From positions 1 to 64,000 of the forward strand of contig QALR01000001.1 in assembly GCA_003150035.1 (NCBI GenBank): DNA of 64,000 bases, in the 5' to 3' direction. Origin of the DNA: Clostridiales bacterium. Its GTDB lineage: Bacteria > Bacillota > Clostridia > Oscillospirales > CAG-272. The notes beneath the pieces are model-generated. The model ran no database searches. It saw only the letters and a program-made list of their open reading frames with translations, and was not told where the DNA came from. Of this stretch, positions 8,901 to 16,745 are shown piece by piece; the first letter of the stretch is position 1; each line of letters opens with the position of its first letter. The position numbers were made by a program, and so were the translations under genes.

Positions 8901-9421
8901 TGACCAATGCTTGTCTTTCGTCCGGCGCTGTAGAATGGACTTTCGAGGCGGATACCGCGCTAGCTCGTCCGGCGGAGATCCTTATCCGTGCGGCGCTTCG
9001 CCCTCCGTATTACGGTGGAGCCGTCATGGATGAATTCATCACATTTGACTGCGGCGAAGGGCTTTTCCCTGCGGGAGACTGGAGCCTTTGCGAAGGGCTT
9101 GCATGCTACTCCGGCGGCGCCGCTTATGTACGCACGCTCCCTCCGCTTGATGCGGACGGCGGCGACGTGATTTTGGATCTCGGTGAGGTCTGTTCGTCCG
9201 CCGAGGTGCTTGTCAATGGGAAGAGCGCGGGTGTAAGGATTGCGCCTCCGTATCGGTTTGACATTACCGACTTTCTGAAAAAGGACGGCGAAAACGAGCT
9301 GAGAATCGAAGTTTACAACACGCTCGCGAATTTTTATCTTGCCATTCCGACGCGCTACGGCGGGAGTCCCGTGTCTGGACTATTGACAGAGCCCGTTATA
9401 AAAATTTATAAGAAAGAATAG
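5948..9421 (+). CDS. Large glycoside hydrolase, GH106-like (alpha-L-rhamnosidase type)
   Basis: Probably removes a terminal sugar from plant or host glycans. The 1157-residue protein opens with a TIM-barrel-like region of the GH106 kind (FQNPPACYGMVPFFWW, then WWELVGWMIEEGKKYGF), continues with a conserved acidic motif FSDELNFG near 238 followed by FRKRKGYDLIPLL, and LEGYHSSGWG near 381, and ends with a galactose-binding-like sandwich (about 1060-1150: VILDLGEV, AEVLVNGKSAGV, YRFDITDFL). There is no signal peptide, so it should act in the cytoplasm on imported oligosaccharides. Start: ATG at 5948 after AAGG; an upstream GTG at 5906 coincides with the expected transcription start. A sugar-type oxidoreductase follows 167 bases on under its own promoter. 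The exact substrate cannot be read from the sequence. Confidence 0.68.
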   Translation: MKFIKPDREGTSDIEMAFQNPPACYGMVPFFWWVGDELTKERLSFEFEKLSGHDICGLQINYAHSAKGGRAYGLTYPSTPPLYSEAWWELVGWMIEEGKKYGFSVSLSDYTLGIPGQGNFADDMIAENPDIHGGWLRAKSYPITAGETIGIPVPAGILSAGIVSSSEFSDVTGAISDGVVSFAPEGDGILVLIYYEEEPLSVDPMHPDAGDSAIRHFFGRFEECFPGECGDGLNFFFSDELNFGLADRSFRNTLPKLWDGRLAEEFRKRKGYDLIPLLTGLFYDIGDITPKVRLDYNDVVVSLENENYFSKVFEWHEKRGMVYGCDHGGRGTDLTEFGDYFRTQKYNQGPGCDQPMMGSHIVKNKVASSIAHLYERPRVWLEGYHSSGWGVSSADMADVTARNFVMGQNLLSLHGCYYTTHGGWWEWAPPCNCFRMPYWKHFSEFTHATLRLSYLLSQGVHVCDIAVVYPVATAEGDLAEKGQLAADTAFGIMNRLYQNGIDADFIDFESIVRSKIEGAALCVAGERYRVLVLPAMSVVRFSMMEKLYAFSRAGGIVLAVGEVPCASDRVGRHDPVLGEMVQDMFAHGKNTAPSAEELLPMLMARIKIPDFSTAYDGTRFLHHRRIGERDVYMVYGVPRGTVCRFRALGTASLWNPYDGKRYSLASVSHGNGTTSLALPLEATEYELIVFDRTGREPDAAFRYYGEPVRSLPLSGDYRFTLLPTLDNRMGDFQLPVSDAFIGARLCTAAYAQSDSDAPPEASAFGEKVRFSFGKIMKCQGPFETEEALIRSFERAKSGDTAGFSDYEISWRYGKWGQPGAQGYHGLKELVTDEFLFFYEPKGTSPQTQGRVFAGAVNVPVSGEYFILAGGTSPRFAALDGNTLSGDTHSVLLRRGIHRITLAYGEEGTAYFMLSKREARSGAEELSMSWTHDEAVLRYDYYGGESVPKYGFFRFQSPPGMRRMKVPAFADSLAAFAEGKPLKAKMTNACLSSGAVEWTFEADTALARPAEILIRAALRPPYYGGAVMDEFITFDCGEGLFPAGDWSLCEGLACYSGGAAYVRTLPPLDADGGDVILDLGEVCSSAEVLVNGKSAGVRIAPPYRFDITDFLKKDGENELRIEVYNTLANFYLAIPTRYGGSPVSGLLTEPVIKIYKKE

Positions 9422-9438
9422 CATATGAATTGTATGCT

Positions 9439-9470
9439 GAAAAAGTCTTTCCAAACGGAAAGGCTTTTTC
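9439..9470 (+). terminator. Hairpin after the GH106-like gene
   Basis: GAAAAAGTCTTTCC (9439-9452) pairs with GGAAAGGCTTTTTC (9457-9470) over an AAAC loop, 17 bases past the stop codon. The T-rich descending arm serves as the tail. Confidence 0.7.
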
Positions 9471-9515
9471 ATTAAGAAAAAAGCTTGTTTTGGGCATGGG
9501 TAAGCTTGATTCCTA

Positions 9516-9544
9516 TTGAAATTTTCTTTGCAATATGATATGAT
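9516..9544 (+). promoter_or_regulatory. Promoter of the Gfo/Idh/MocA gene
   Basis: TTGAAA (9516-9521), 17-base spacer, TATGAT (9539-9544), 44 bases before the start codon. Confidence 0.7.
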
Positions 9545-9588
9545 GGACAAAAACAGCAAGCAATTGTTTTTGCAAGGAGGATGTATCC

Positions 9589-10878
9589 ATGAAAAAAATC
9601 AAAGCTGCCGTTCTCGGCTGCGGGGACCGCGGCTGTATTTATGCCGATTATGCGCTGCGCAATCCCAACGAGCTAGAAATTGTGGCGGTTGCCGATACCA
9701 ATACACTTCATAGAGAGGAGGCGCGCGTGCGCTATTCGCTCCCACCGGAGCGCGCATTCGACAGCGTGGAGGCCCTGATTGCCGCCGGCATCGCCTGCGA
9801 TATTGTGATTGACGCGACCATGGACGAGGCGCATTATCCGACGGCGATGGCGCTCTTGCAAGGAGGGTACGACGTGCTTCTCGAAAAGCCGGTATGTCCC
9901 AACGAGAAGGAGCTTCTCGATTTGCGGGATGCGGCGCATAGGAACGGACGTCGGCTGATTATTTGTCATGTGCTTCGTTATACGCCGTTTTATTCCGCTG
10001 TCAAGAAGGCCATTGACGCGGGAAAAATCGGCAGAGTCCGCAGTATCGAGATGACGGAGCATGTCGGTATGGCGCATTTTATCGATTCGTTTGTGCGCGG
10101 CAAGTGGAAAAGCGAAAAGGAGTGCGGCTCAGGACTGCTGCTCGCCAAATGCTGTCACGACGTGGACCTCATGTGTTGGCTCGGGGACGCATCCCGTCCG
10201 GCGCGCGTGACAAGCCTTGGCTTCCGGGAGAATTTTGTGCCGCGCAACGCGCCTGCGGGCGCGACGGAGCGCTGCTTCGACTGTCCGCACGAGAAAACCT
10301 GCCATTATTCCGCCGTAAAAATTCACTTGGAACGGGATACCATGCCGTTTCAGACATGGGCGGGAATTGGCAAGCCGCTGGATGCCATTACCCGCGAGGA
10401 CAAAATCGAATATATGAAGCATTCCGCCTATGGGCTTTGTGCCTATAACAGCGGCGGAGATATCGTAGACAACCAAAATGTTATTGTTGCATTCGAGAAT
10501 GGTTCGATGGGAACGCTCAATCTTGTCGGCGCCTGCGCCAAGCCGGAGCGGTATCTCCATATTGTCGGGACGGACGGAGAAATTGAGGGCGTTTTTGAAA
10601 AAAATGAGTTTGAGCTGAGAATTTTCACGCGCAAAAACGACAGATATTCGTACGATACGGAAACGGTTTCCACGCTTGAGCACAGCGAAATCGGCAAGCA
10701 TGGAGGCGGAGATAATGAGATCATGCGTCAGCTTGTCGAATACCTGCGCACGGGGCGTCCGACAGCGTCGCTGACCTCCATTGACACCTCTATTGACGGA
10801 CATCTTTGTGTCTATGCGGCGGAAATCAGTCGGAAAGAGGGTAGGACGGTTGCGCTTTCGGAGTTTGAACGCTCCTGA
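9589..10878 (+). CDS. Gfo/Idh/MocA-family oxidoreductase
   Basis: NAD(P)-dependent dehydrogenase of sugars or sugar derivatives, cytoplasmic. The Rossmann fold is at the N-terminus (AAVLGCGDRGCIYADYA, GxGxxG at 9-14), the family motif EKPVC near residue 101, and the catalytic-region CHDVDLMCWLG near 190. The C-terminal half has an unusual cysteine group, CFDCPHEKTC near 225-234, that could bind a metal. Length is 429 residues, somewhat above the typical 330-390. Start ATG at 9589 with AAGGAGG. The gene follows the GH106-like glycosidase, so a role in handling a released sugar is plausible, but it has its own promoter and no transporter is adjacent. Confidence 0.85.
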   Translation: MKKIKAAVLGCGDRGCIYADYALRNPNELEIVAVADTNTLHREEARVRYSLPPERAFDSVEALIAAGIACDIVIDATMDEAHYPTAMALLQGGYDVLLEKPVCPNEKELLDLRDAAHRNGRRLIICHVLRYTPFYSAVKKAIDAGKIGRVRSIEMTEHVGMAHFIDSFVRGKWKSEKECGSGLLLAKCCHDVDLMCWLGDASRPARVTSLGFRENFVPRNAPAGATERCFDCPHEKTCHYSAVKIHLERDTMPFQTWAGIGKPLDAITREDKIEYMKHSAYGLCAYNSGGDIVDNQNVIVAFENGSMGTLNLVGACAKPERYLHIVGTDGEIEGVFEKNEFELRIFTRKNDRYSYDTETVSTLEHSEIGKHGGGDNEIMRQLVEYLRTGRPTASLTSIDTSIDGHLCVYAAEISRKEGRTVALSEFERS

Positions 10879-10906
10879 CGCGGACTTCCGCCAGAGAGGA
10901 GATTTT

Positions 10907-11791
10907 ATGAAAAAACATGTTTGGAGGGCGGCGCTTTGCGCGGTGGTTTTTCTCTTCCTGCTCGGGGCGGCTGTGCCGGTTTATGCCGACATGGGGCCGA
11001 AGCCCGGCACGACTATTGTGGTCGAAAACCCGCCGGATGTCTATTATCTTGATCTGCTGATCCCAGACGAAGAATATGAGCTCTATTCCAATTTGACAGA
11101 GGAGGAGCGGGCTGCCTGCGATCCGGAAATGCTAGCTGTTCTTGAAGCGCAGCGCTCGGACGGTTGGCATACGGCGCTTGTGACGGGAACCGCCGCCCCT
11201 CTCTTTGGGGCATTGACGGGCTCGCCGCGAGAGGACGGGATGGCGCACACCTTTTCCTATTACGGTGTGCCGGATACCTATCGAATCCTTGTGGTAACAG
11301 AGGATTTGCAGGTGTTTTGCTCGGATATCTTTGTCAAAAAGGGCTTTCAGGAAACGCTGCACGTCCGGCTAGACGTGGAAAAGGGAAGCATTGTCGTAAC
11401 AAAAAGCCCGTCTGTTCCGCTGATGTACGTGAGGCAGTTCGCTACGACGTTTATCCCGACGCTTCTTGTCGAATTTTTGATCTTGCTTTTGTTCCGGATT
11501 CCGGTGAAGAAAAATCTTTTGGTGTTTTTCGGCGTCAATCTGGCGACGCAGCTTCTGCTTACGGTGATTATGACGCAGGCGCTGCGCTCCTCTGGCCTTA
11601 TCACGGCGTATCTCATTCTAATTCCGCTTGAACTTGCTATTCTGGCTGTTGAGATGACGATATATGCGTTTTTGCTGCAGGGTGTTTCCAAGCGCCGGAG
11701 AATGGCGTATGCCGCGACGGCGAATGTCGTTTCCGCCGTATTGGGCTTCATCTTGACAGGCGTCTGCGATTCTTTTATCAATATGCTATAG
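10907..11791 (+). CDS. Unknown membrane protein with signal peptide
   Basis: I do not recognise the family. The 294-residue protein has a signal peptide (MKKHVWRAALCAVVFLFLLG, cleavage probably after VYA near residue 26), an extracytoplasmic domain of roughly 150 residues with acidic patches, and about four membrane helices in the C-terminal 130 residues, ending ILTGVCDSFINML. Start: ATG at 10907 with AGAGAGGAG 5 bases upstream; the longer reading frame back to 10781 overlaps the preceding gene and lacks a ribosome binding site. It begins 28 bases after the oxidoreductase gene and may be co-transcribed with it. The arrangement (secreted domain, then helices) suggests an envelope protein; no function is claimed. 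Confidence 0.75.
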   Translation: MKKHVWRAALCAVVFLFLLGAAVPVYADMGPKPGTTIVVENPPDVYYLDLLIPDEEYELYSNLTEEERAACDPEMLAVLEAQRSDGWHTALVTGTAAPLFGALTGSPREDGMAHTFSYYGVPDTYRILVVTEDLQVFCSDIFVKKGFQETLHVRLDVEKGSIVVTKSPSVPLMYVRQFATTFIPTLLVEFLILLLFRIPVKKNLLVFFGVNLATQLLLTVIMTQALRSSGLITAYLILIPLELAILAVEMTIYAFLLQGVSKRRRMAYAATANVVSAVLGFILTGVCDSFINML

Positions 11792-11966
11792 CCAAAGAGC
11801 AGCGGTGGGCCCATTTTAGGGTCCGACGAGATTTTTCTGCCGACAGAGCCTGCGTGGCATTCACTCGTCTCGTCAGGTTTCCGTCGTCACCGGATCGAGC
11901 CGGCCTATCAAACCAAATTTCAGTTTTAACTTAGGGATTGAATATGAAATTCATTATGCATTATGC
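11792..11966. other. Non-coding stretch, nothing identified
   Basis: About 175 bases between the membrane protein stop codon and a terminator hairpin. I see no gene. It opens with GCCAAAGAGCAG, a 12-mer that also occurs at 33952-33963 in another empty region; this may be coincidence. Confidence 0.5.
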
Positions 11967-11999
11967 AAAGGGCGCGGTCATAGAACCGTGCCCTTTTTG
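11967..11999 (+). terminator. Terminator upstream of lysC
   Basis: AAAGGGCGCGGT (11967-11978) pairs with ACCGTGCCCTTT (11985-11996), followed by TTG. It probably ends transcripts from 10907-11791. Confidence 0.75.
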
Positions 12000-12112
12000 T
12001 CCGCACAGAAAAAATGAATCCTCAAAAAAACCCTTTTGCTCGATTTTTCATATGATGGAATGGCGGGGCTGTTCCCGCTTATACAAATATGAGAAAGATG
12101 AGGTGATTTTCG

Positions 12113-13411
12113 GTGGGGATAAAAGCTGTAAAATTCGGCGGAACCTCGCTTTGCAGCGCGGCGCAGATGAAAAAAGCCGCCGAAATCGTCCTCGCGGATG
12201 CGGACAGGCGCGTGGTGGTGGTTTCCGCACCAGGCAAACGTTCGCCGCAGGATGAGAAAATAACGGATTTGCTGTATCGGTGCTATGAAGCGCCGGAGGG
12301 GGAAGAAAAGGTGCGGTTGTTTGAAAGGATCCGGGAGCGGTTTGACGAAATTCTATCCGATCTTGGAATCTCTCTCGACCTTTCGCAGGAATATGAGACC
12401 ATTTGGAATACTGCCGGAAAATTCGGCGGACGGGACTATTTTGTCTCTCGCGGTGAATATCTGTGCGCTAAAATCTTTTCGGGGCTTCTGGGCTATGAAT
12501 TTTTGGACGCAGCGGACGGTATCTTTTTTCATGAAGACGGAACCTTTGATGATGAAAGGACAAGAGAGACGCTTTCCTCACTTCTCGCTCGTCGGAATGC
12601 CGTTGTGATTCCCGGCTTTTACGGGAAAATGCCGAACGATACGATTCGGACGTTTCCGCGCGGCGGCTCGGATATCACGGGCGCCATCGCGGCGGATGCC
12701 GCCGGCGCTTATCTGTATGAAAATTTTACCGATGTTTCCGGATTTTTGCTTGCGGACCCGAAAATTGTTGACAAATCCGAAACGGTCAGTATAATATCAT
12801 ATAAAGAACTTCGCAGACTGTCTTATATGGGAGCCTCCGTTCTGCATGAGGATGCGATTTTTCCTGTGCGCCGTTCTGGAATCCCGATCAATATCCGCAA
12901 TACGGATAGCCCGGATGATCCGGGTACGATGATTGTGGAGAAGAAGGACCGGCTTGGGACCGTCTCCGGCATCGCCGGAAAGAAAGGATACGTTCTTATC
13001 CGGATATCACGGGACCGCATCGGTTCGGATGCCGCTGCCGCACGAATCCTGTCTGGAATTTTTGAGCGCCGACGCATTCCGATTTATGGGGATTCCCATA
13101 GCGTCGATTCGATCGGAATCCTTGTGGAAGCCCGCGATATTGCAGGAAAAAGGGACTATATTCTAAACGAAATCTGTCAGTGTTTGGAGCCGGAAGCCGT
13201 AGGACTTACGGATGGGCTCGCGCTTATCTGCGTGGTGGGAGAGCGGCTGTGCCCCGCCGTGCCGTGCGCTGTATTCTGTGCTCTTTCGGAGCTTCTCGAG
13301 CGGGCGCAGTTTATCGATCTCGGCGCAGACGATATCGTGCTTACGGTTGGAATCCGTGAGGCGGCATTTGAGCAGGCGGTGCGAAAGATTTATGAAAAGC
13401 TGTCGGGATAG
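12113..13411 (+). CDS. lysC: Aspartate kinase
   Basis: Phosphorylates aspartate, the first step to lysine, threonine and methionine (and to diaminopimelate for the cell wall). The 432-residue protein has the kinase signature VKFGGTSLCSA at 5-15, the conserved RGGSDITGAIAADAAGA region (about 182-198) and FTDVSGFLLADPKIV, followed by tandem ACT regulatory domains from about 290 to the end, so feedback control by an end product is expected. Start is GTG at 12113 with GAGGTG 7 bases upstream. The next gene, an ECF S-component, begins 36 bases downstream and may share the transcript. Confidence 0.9.
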   Translation: MGIKAVKFGGTSLCSAAQMKKAAEIVLADADRRVVVVSAPGKRSPQDEKITDLLYRCYEAPEGEEKVRLFERIRERFDEILSDLGISLDLSQEYETIWNTAGKFGGRDYFVSRGEYLCAKIFSGLLGYEFLDAADGIFFHEDGTFDDERTRETLSSLLARRNAVVIPGFYGKMPNDTIRTFPRGGSDITGAIAADAAGAYLYENFTDVSGFLLADPKIVDKSETVSIISYKELRRLSYMGASVLHEDAIFPVRRSGIPINIRNTDSPDDPGTMIVEKKDRLGTVSGIAGKKGYVLIRISRDRIGSDAAAARILSGIFERRRIPIYGDSHSVDSIGILVEARDIAGKRDYILNEICQCLEPEAVGLTDGLALICVVGERLCPAVPCAVFCALSELLERAQFIDLGADDIVLTVGIREAAFEQAVRKIYEKLSG

Positions 13412-13447
13412 TGATTCGGAGAGCACATTCAAAAGGAAGTGACAAAA

Positions 13448-14092
13448 TTGGAAAAGAAAAAGATTTATCGCATGGCGGTTTACGCAATGTTTATCGCCCT
13501 TATTTTTGTACTCGGTATGACGCCGATTGGCTTGATTCCGCTGCCGTGGGCTGCGGTTACGACGCTTCATATTCCCGTGATTGTGGGGGCTGTGCTCTTT
13601 GGCGTCAAGGGCGGCGCTCTGCTTGGCTTTAGCTTCGGACTGACGACGCTTATCCGCTGCTTTACTGCTCCGGATGTCATAGGCGCTATTGTTCTCGGCA
13701 CCTATTCCGGCTCCGGCTTCGGACTCAGGAATCTGGCGATGGTCGTTCTTATTTTGATTATCCCCCGGATTCTGGTCGGTGTTGTTGCGGCACTGCTGTA
13801 TCGACTGCTTTCCCGATTTGACAAGACAAGTACATGGTCGGTGTCGGTTTCCGCTTTGGCGGGCAGCCTTACCAATTCCGTGTTGGTTCTGGGAATGCTT
13901 GCGCTATTGGCCTTCTCCGAGGTTGAGGAGGTATTGGAGGTCACAGGCGCCAGCGCTGTAGTGGGAACGCTAGTGACGGCAAACCTGCTCAACGTGGTGT
14001 TGGAAGCCGCCGCCGCTATTATTCTTTGCACGGCGATCTGCAAGGCGCTTTTTGTGTTCATGAAAAAGCGAAATCCGGAACTTTATCAATAA
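13448..14092 (+). CDS. ECF transporter substrate-binding (S) component
   Basis: Membrane-embedded substrate-binding subunit of an energy-coupling-factor vitamin/micronutrient importer; the ATPase and T subunits would be supplied from elsewhere. The sequence has about six hydrophobic helices, an N-terminal VYAMFIALIFVLG typical of S-components, the VTTLHIPVIVGA segment and GVKGGALLGFSFGL. Start is uncertain: a GTG at 13439 has AAGGA only one base away, while the TTG at 13448 has it at 10 bases. Substrate is unknown; the sequence does not show a clear family label. A bidirectional terminator follows at once. Confidence 0.78.
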   Translation: MEKKKIYRMAVYAMFIALIFVLGMTPIGLIPLPWAAVTTLHIPVIVGAVLFGVKGGALLGFSFGLTTLIRCFTAPDVIGAIVLGTYSGSGFGLRNLAMVVLILIIPRILVGVVAALLYRLLSRFDKTSTWSVSVSALAGSLTNSVLVLGMLALLAFSEVEEVLEVTGASAVVGTLVTANLLNVVLEAAAAIILCTAICKALFVFMKKRNPELYQ

Positions 14093-14098
14093 ATCCGT

Positions 14099-14131
14099 AA
14101 AAAAGCCCATGGCATAGTCATGGGCTTTTTT
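14099..14131. terminator. Bidirectional terminator between convergent genes
   Basis: GCCCATG (14105-14111) pairs with CATGGGC (14119-14125), flanked by AAAAAA and TTTTTT, so it can stop both the S-component (plus) and the deacetylase (minus). Confidence 0.88.
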
Positions 14132-14135
14132 CTTG

Positions 14136-14825
14136 CTACTGAATTAACTCTGATACCGTAACGAATTCATATCCCATATCGAGAAGCTTCGGAATGAGAA
14201 TTTTCAGCGCGTCGAGTGTATGGGTTCCGTTTACGGTATAATCGTGCATGAGAATGATGCTTCCGTTTTTCACTTTGCCAAGTACGGTCTCCACAATTTT
14301 ATCGGTGGAGGCTTTTGCCCAGTCGCGCGTATCGATGGTCCAGAGGATAACGTCATAGTTCATTCTGCCTGCGACATCAAGGATGTCGCAGGTATAGGCC
14401 CCTTCCGGCGGACGGAAAACACGCGGGACACAGCCGGTTTTGTCAATCAGGATCTCCTCTGTGGAGATAATTTCTTCTTCTACCGTTTCTTTTTTGCATC
14501 GGTATAAGCTTTTATGATGGTAGGTATGATTCCCGATTTCATGCCCTTCTTCCATCTCGCGCAGGACGACATCCGGATAAGCGGCAACGTTCTGTCCGAT
14601 GACAAAAAACGTCGCATGGATGCTGTATTCTTTCAGCAGATCGAGAATTTTGTTTGTTTTGGATGGATGGGGACCATCGTCGAAGGTCAGGGCAATTTTT
14701 TTCGAATCTGGACTCCCGGACAGAACAACGCCGTCCTCCGGATTCCAAACGGAGCCCGCCGCGTGGGACGGGAATGCGCTTGTCGTAAAAAAGAGCGTGA
14801 GCGCAAGACAAAGAAATTTTTTCAT
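14136..14825 (-). CDS. Polysaccharide deacetylase (NodB domain, PdaB-like)
   Basis: Exported carbohydrate esterase family 4 enzyme that removes acetyl groups from a cell-wall or spore polysaccharide. Residues 1-22 form a signal peptide; the NodB motifs are all present: TFDDGPH (about 49-55), the metal-binding HTYHH (99-103), RPPEG (138-142), DTRDW and the final LMHDY. At 229 residues it matches the short PdaB type, which supports spore cortex maintenance in Bacillus. It is followed upstream by a second, different deacetylase (14940-15710), 114 bases away on the same strand and separated by a hairpin. Confidence 0.88.
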   Translation of the reverse strand: MKKFLCLALTLFFTTSAFPSHAAGSVWNPEDGVVLSGSPDSKKIALTFDDGPHPSKTNKILDLLKEYSIHATFFVIGQNVAAYPDVVLREMEEGHEIGNHTYHHKSLYRCKKETVEEEIISTEEILIDKTGCVPRVFRPPEGAYTCDILDVAGRMNYDVILWTIDTRDWAKASTDKIVETVLGKVKNGSIILMHDYTVNGTHTLDALKILIPKLLDMGYEFVTVSELIQ

Positions 14826-14894
14826 AAGCTTCCTTTCCGAAACGGGGCGCCGGATAGAGCAGACTTCCCGGGAATGCGAATAGGCAAAACGCCG

Positions 14895-14923
14895 TCGCCC
14901 CTCCTCTGTTTCGGAGAGGGGCG
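14895..14923 (-). terminator. Hairpin between the two deacetylase genes
   Basis: TCGCCCCTC (14895-14903) pairs with GAGGGGCGA (14915-14923). On the minus strand GTTTTGCC follows a few bases later. It would separate the transcripts of the two deacetylases, or attenuate read-through. Confidence 0.6.
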
Positions 14924-14939
14924 ATGCGAAGGTGCGCGC

Positions 14940-15710
14940 CTAGGATGTGGATGACGCCGCGAGCTCGCCAAGAGATCCGAAGCGCCATCCTTCCGCTTCC
15001 CATGCGGTGAGAAGCTCATCCAGAATGTCGGCGTTGGTTTTAGAGGTCGGATGAAGCAGAATGACAGCGCCGTTATGAAGATTTTCCGTCAGCAGAGCGC
15101 GAGCGCTGTCAGGGCTAGGCTGTTTATTGTTGTCCCAGTCCGCATAGGCGAGACTCCAGAATACGGTTGTGTAGCCGAGACGCTTTGCCAAGGCGAGGTT
15201 ATTTTCATTGAACTTTCCTTCCGGCGGACGATAGAACTTGGCCATGTCGTATCCGGTTTTTTCTTTGTAAACCTGTTCGAGGGCTGCAAGTTCAGCTTCA
15301 AATTCCGCGTCAGAAAGCTTTGTCATGTCTTTGTGGTGCGCCGTGTGGTTGCAGACGAGATGTCCTTCCTCCGCCATGCGGATGACAAGGTCTGTGTTGC
15401 GGCGAATCAGATTATCGAGCACAAAGAAGGCGCCGGGCGCCTGATGCTTTTTCAGAACGTCAAGAATACGCTCTACATTTCCGTTTTCATAACCCGCATC
15501 GAATGTGAGATAAAGAACTTTTTCGTCAGGCCCGATAAAAACCGCGTCATAATCCGCGATATATGCCATTCCGGGTTCAGGCGTCGGACGCACATGATCT
15601 TTTTTTCTCATGCAATACCAGCTCGCCGCGGTGTCCGCAAGAGCGGTCATAGAAAGCAGAATAAAAAACGCGAGAAGTGCGCAGAGTATTTTTGATTTTT
15701 GCAGTTTCAT
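14940..15710 (-). CDS. pdaA: Polysaccharide deacetylase, PdaA-like (muramic delta-lactam pathway)
   Basis: Likely N-acetylmuramic acid deacetylase acting in formation of muramic delta-lactam in the spore cortex. The 256-residue protein has an N-terminal membrane anchor or signal (residues 8-27) and NodB motifs in the variant form typical of PdaA: TFDAGYENG (about 72-80) instead of TFDDGP, then HTAHH (122-126), RPPEG (166-170) and a final LLHPTS. PdaA of Bacillus carries TFDNGYEN at the same place. Together with the PdaB-like neighbour this points to an endospore former. Start ATG at 15710; the predicted region is hydrophobic from residue 8. Confidence 0.87.
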   Translation of the reverse strand: MKLQKSKILCALLAFFILLSMTALADTAASWYCMRKKDHVRPTPEPGMAYIADYDAVFIGPDEKVLYLTFDAGYENGNVERILDVLKKHQAPGAFFVLDNLIRRNTDLVIRMAEEGHLVCNHTAHHKDMTKLSDAEFEAELAALEQVYKEKTGYDMAKFYRPPEGKFNENNLALAKRLGYTTVFWSLAYADWDNNKQPSPDSARALLTENLHNGAVILLHPTSKTNADILDELLTAWEAEGWRFGSLGELAASSTS

Positions 15711-15827
15711 TTCCGATATTTCTCCGTGTATCGTGTCCTAAAACAGGAGGACTGTTTCTCCTTATTCTACATTGTTTGCCGGCGCACCGAAAATACTCCT
15801 TGAAAATATTGCATAGCGGGGAACCTC

Positions 15828-15856
15828 TTGCATGATTTGTCAGAATGCGGTATAAT
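15828..15856 (+). promoter_or_regulatory. Promoter of trmL
   Basis: TTGCAT (15828-15833), 17-base spacer, TATAAT (15851-15856). It would give a leader of about 145 bases before the trmL start; no known regulatory RNA was recognised in that leader. Confidence 0.75.
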
Positions 15857-16008
15857 CAAAAAAACTTTGCTAGCTGTGCTTCCATAAAATCAGGCCGAAG
15901 CACGCGCAGGAATATGCCGCAGCGTACGGAGTCCTGCGGGCGACGGGGCGGCGTCCGAAAAACGAGAGAGAAAAAGGATACGTTCATCCCGGCAAAGGGA
16001 GGCTTTTT

Positions 16009-16521
16009 ATGACAAAAATTCATGTAGTGCTTGTGGAGCCGGAAATTCCGCAGAATACGGGAAATATTGCAAGAACCTGCTCCGCTACGGGGGCGGCGCT
16101 CCATCTTGTGCGTCCGCTCGGCTTTGCGATCGACGACCGCAAGCTCAAGCGGGCAGGACTCGATTATTGGAATACGCTTGAAATCTATTTTTATGATTCG
16201 CTTGCGGATTTCATGGCGCAGCATGGGCAGGACAACCTTTGGTTTTTTACGACCAAGGCGAGCCGTGTTTATACGGAGGTCGACATCGGAAAAGCGGAAA
16301 TCTATCTGGTTTTCGGCAAGGAAACGAGGGGGCTGCCGGAGGAGCTTACGGCGGCGCATTACGAGCACAGCGTTCGAATCCCGATGCTGTCGGAGAAACG
16401 AAGTTTGAATCTTTCCAACAGTGCCGCCATCGCTGTTTACGAGGTGCTGCGTCAGGGCGGCTTTGCCGGACTTAAAACCGATGGAGAGCGTCTTGCCGCT
16501 CTGCGAAAGCTGCCATCATAA
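16009..16521 (+). CDS. trmL: tRNA (cytidine/uridine 34-2'-O)-methyltransferase
   Basis: SPOUT-family methyltransferase that methylates the ribose of the wobble base in leucine tRNAs. The 170-residue length is typical. Visible motifs are VLVEPEIPQNTGNIARTC at the N-terminus, LVRPLGFAIDD, GKETRGLPEE (SAM-binding knot) and IPMLSEKRSLNLSNSAAI near 124-141. Start ATG at 16009 with AAGGGAGG. It stands alone between pdaA (opposite strand) and secA, behind its own promoter. Confidence 0.95.
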   Translation: MTKIHVVLVEPEIPQNTGNIARTCSATGAALHLVRPLGFAIDDRKLKRAGLDYWNTLEIYFYDSLADFMAQHGQDNLWFFTTKASRVYTEVDIGKAEIYLVFGKETRGLPEELTAAHYEHSVRIPMLSEKRSLNLSNSAAIAVYEVLRQGGFAGLKTDGERLAALRKLPS

Positions 16522-16635
16522 GGGCGGTGACTTCCGCGTTTATGTATGAGGCGGCACGCCCACGGAAAAATTCCCAAAAAGTTTGAATGTGTGAGAATTT
16601 GTTTACAATTTTGTATAGTAATTTAACCGGAATCA

Positions 16636-16644
16636 TGGTATAAT
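16636..16644 (+). promoter_or_regulatory. Extended -10 promoter of secA
   Basis: TGGTATAAT is a TGnTATAAT extended -10 box (16636-16644), with no good -35 hexamer. It lies 102 bases before the secA start. Confidence 0.6.
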
Positions 16645-16745
16645 CACTCTATTATCATGATTTCAAAAATTCTTCATCCGTAAGGCGGTTTTTACGATAG
16701 TGCCACAGGGCTGCTTTGCGAAAGATATCGGGGAAAGGAACCAAT

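Noticed and set aside
10781..10906. Upstream extension of the membrane protein at 10907
   Set aside because: Overlaps the oxidoreductase gene, has no ribosome site, and would hide a clear signal peptide.
11938..12255. 105-codon frame across the lysC start
   Set aside because: It spans a terminator and the lysC ribosome site and has no homology features.
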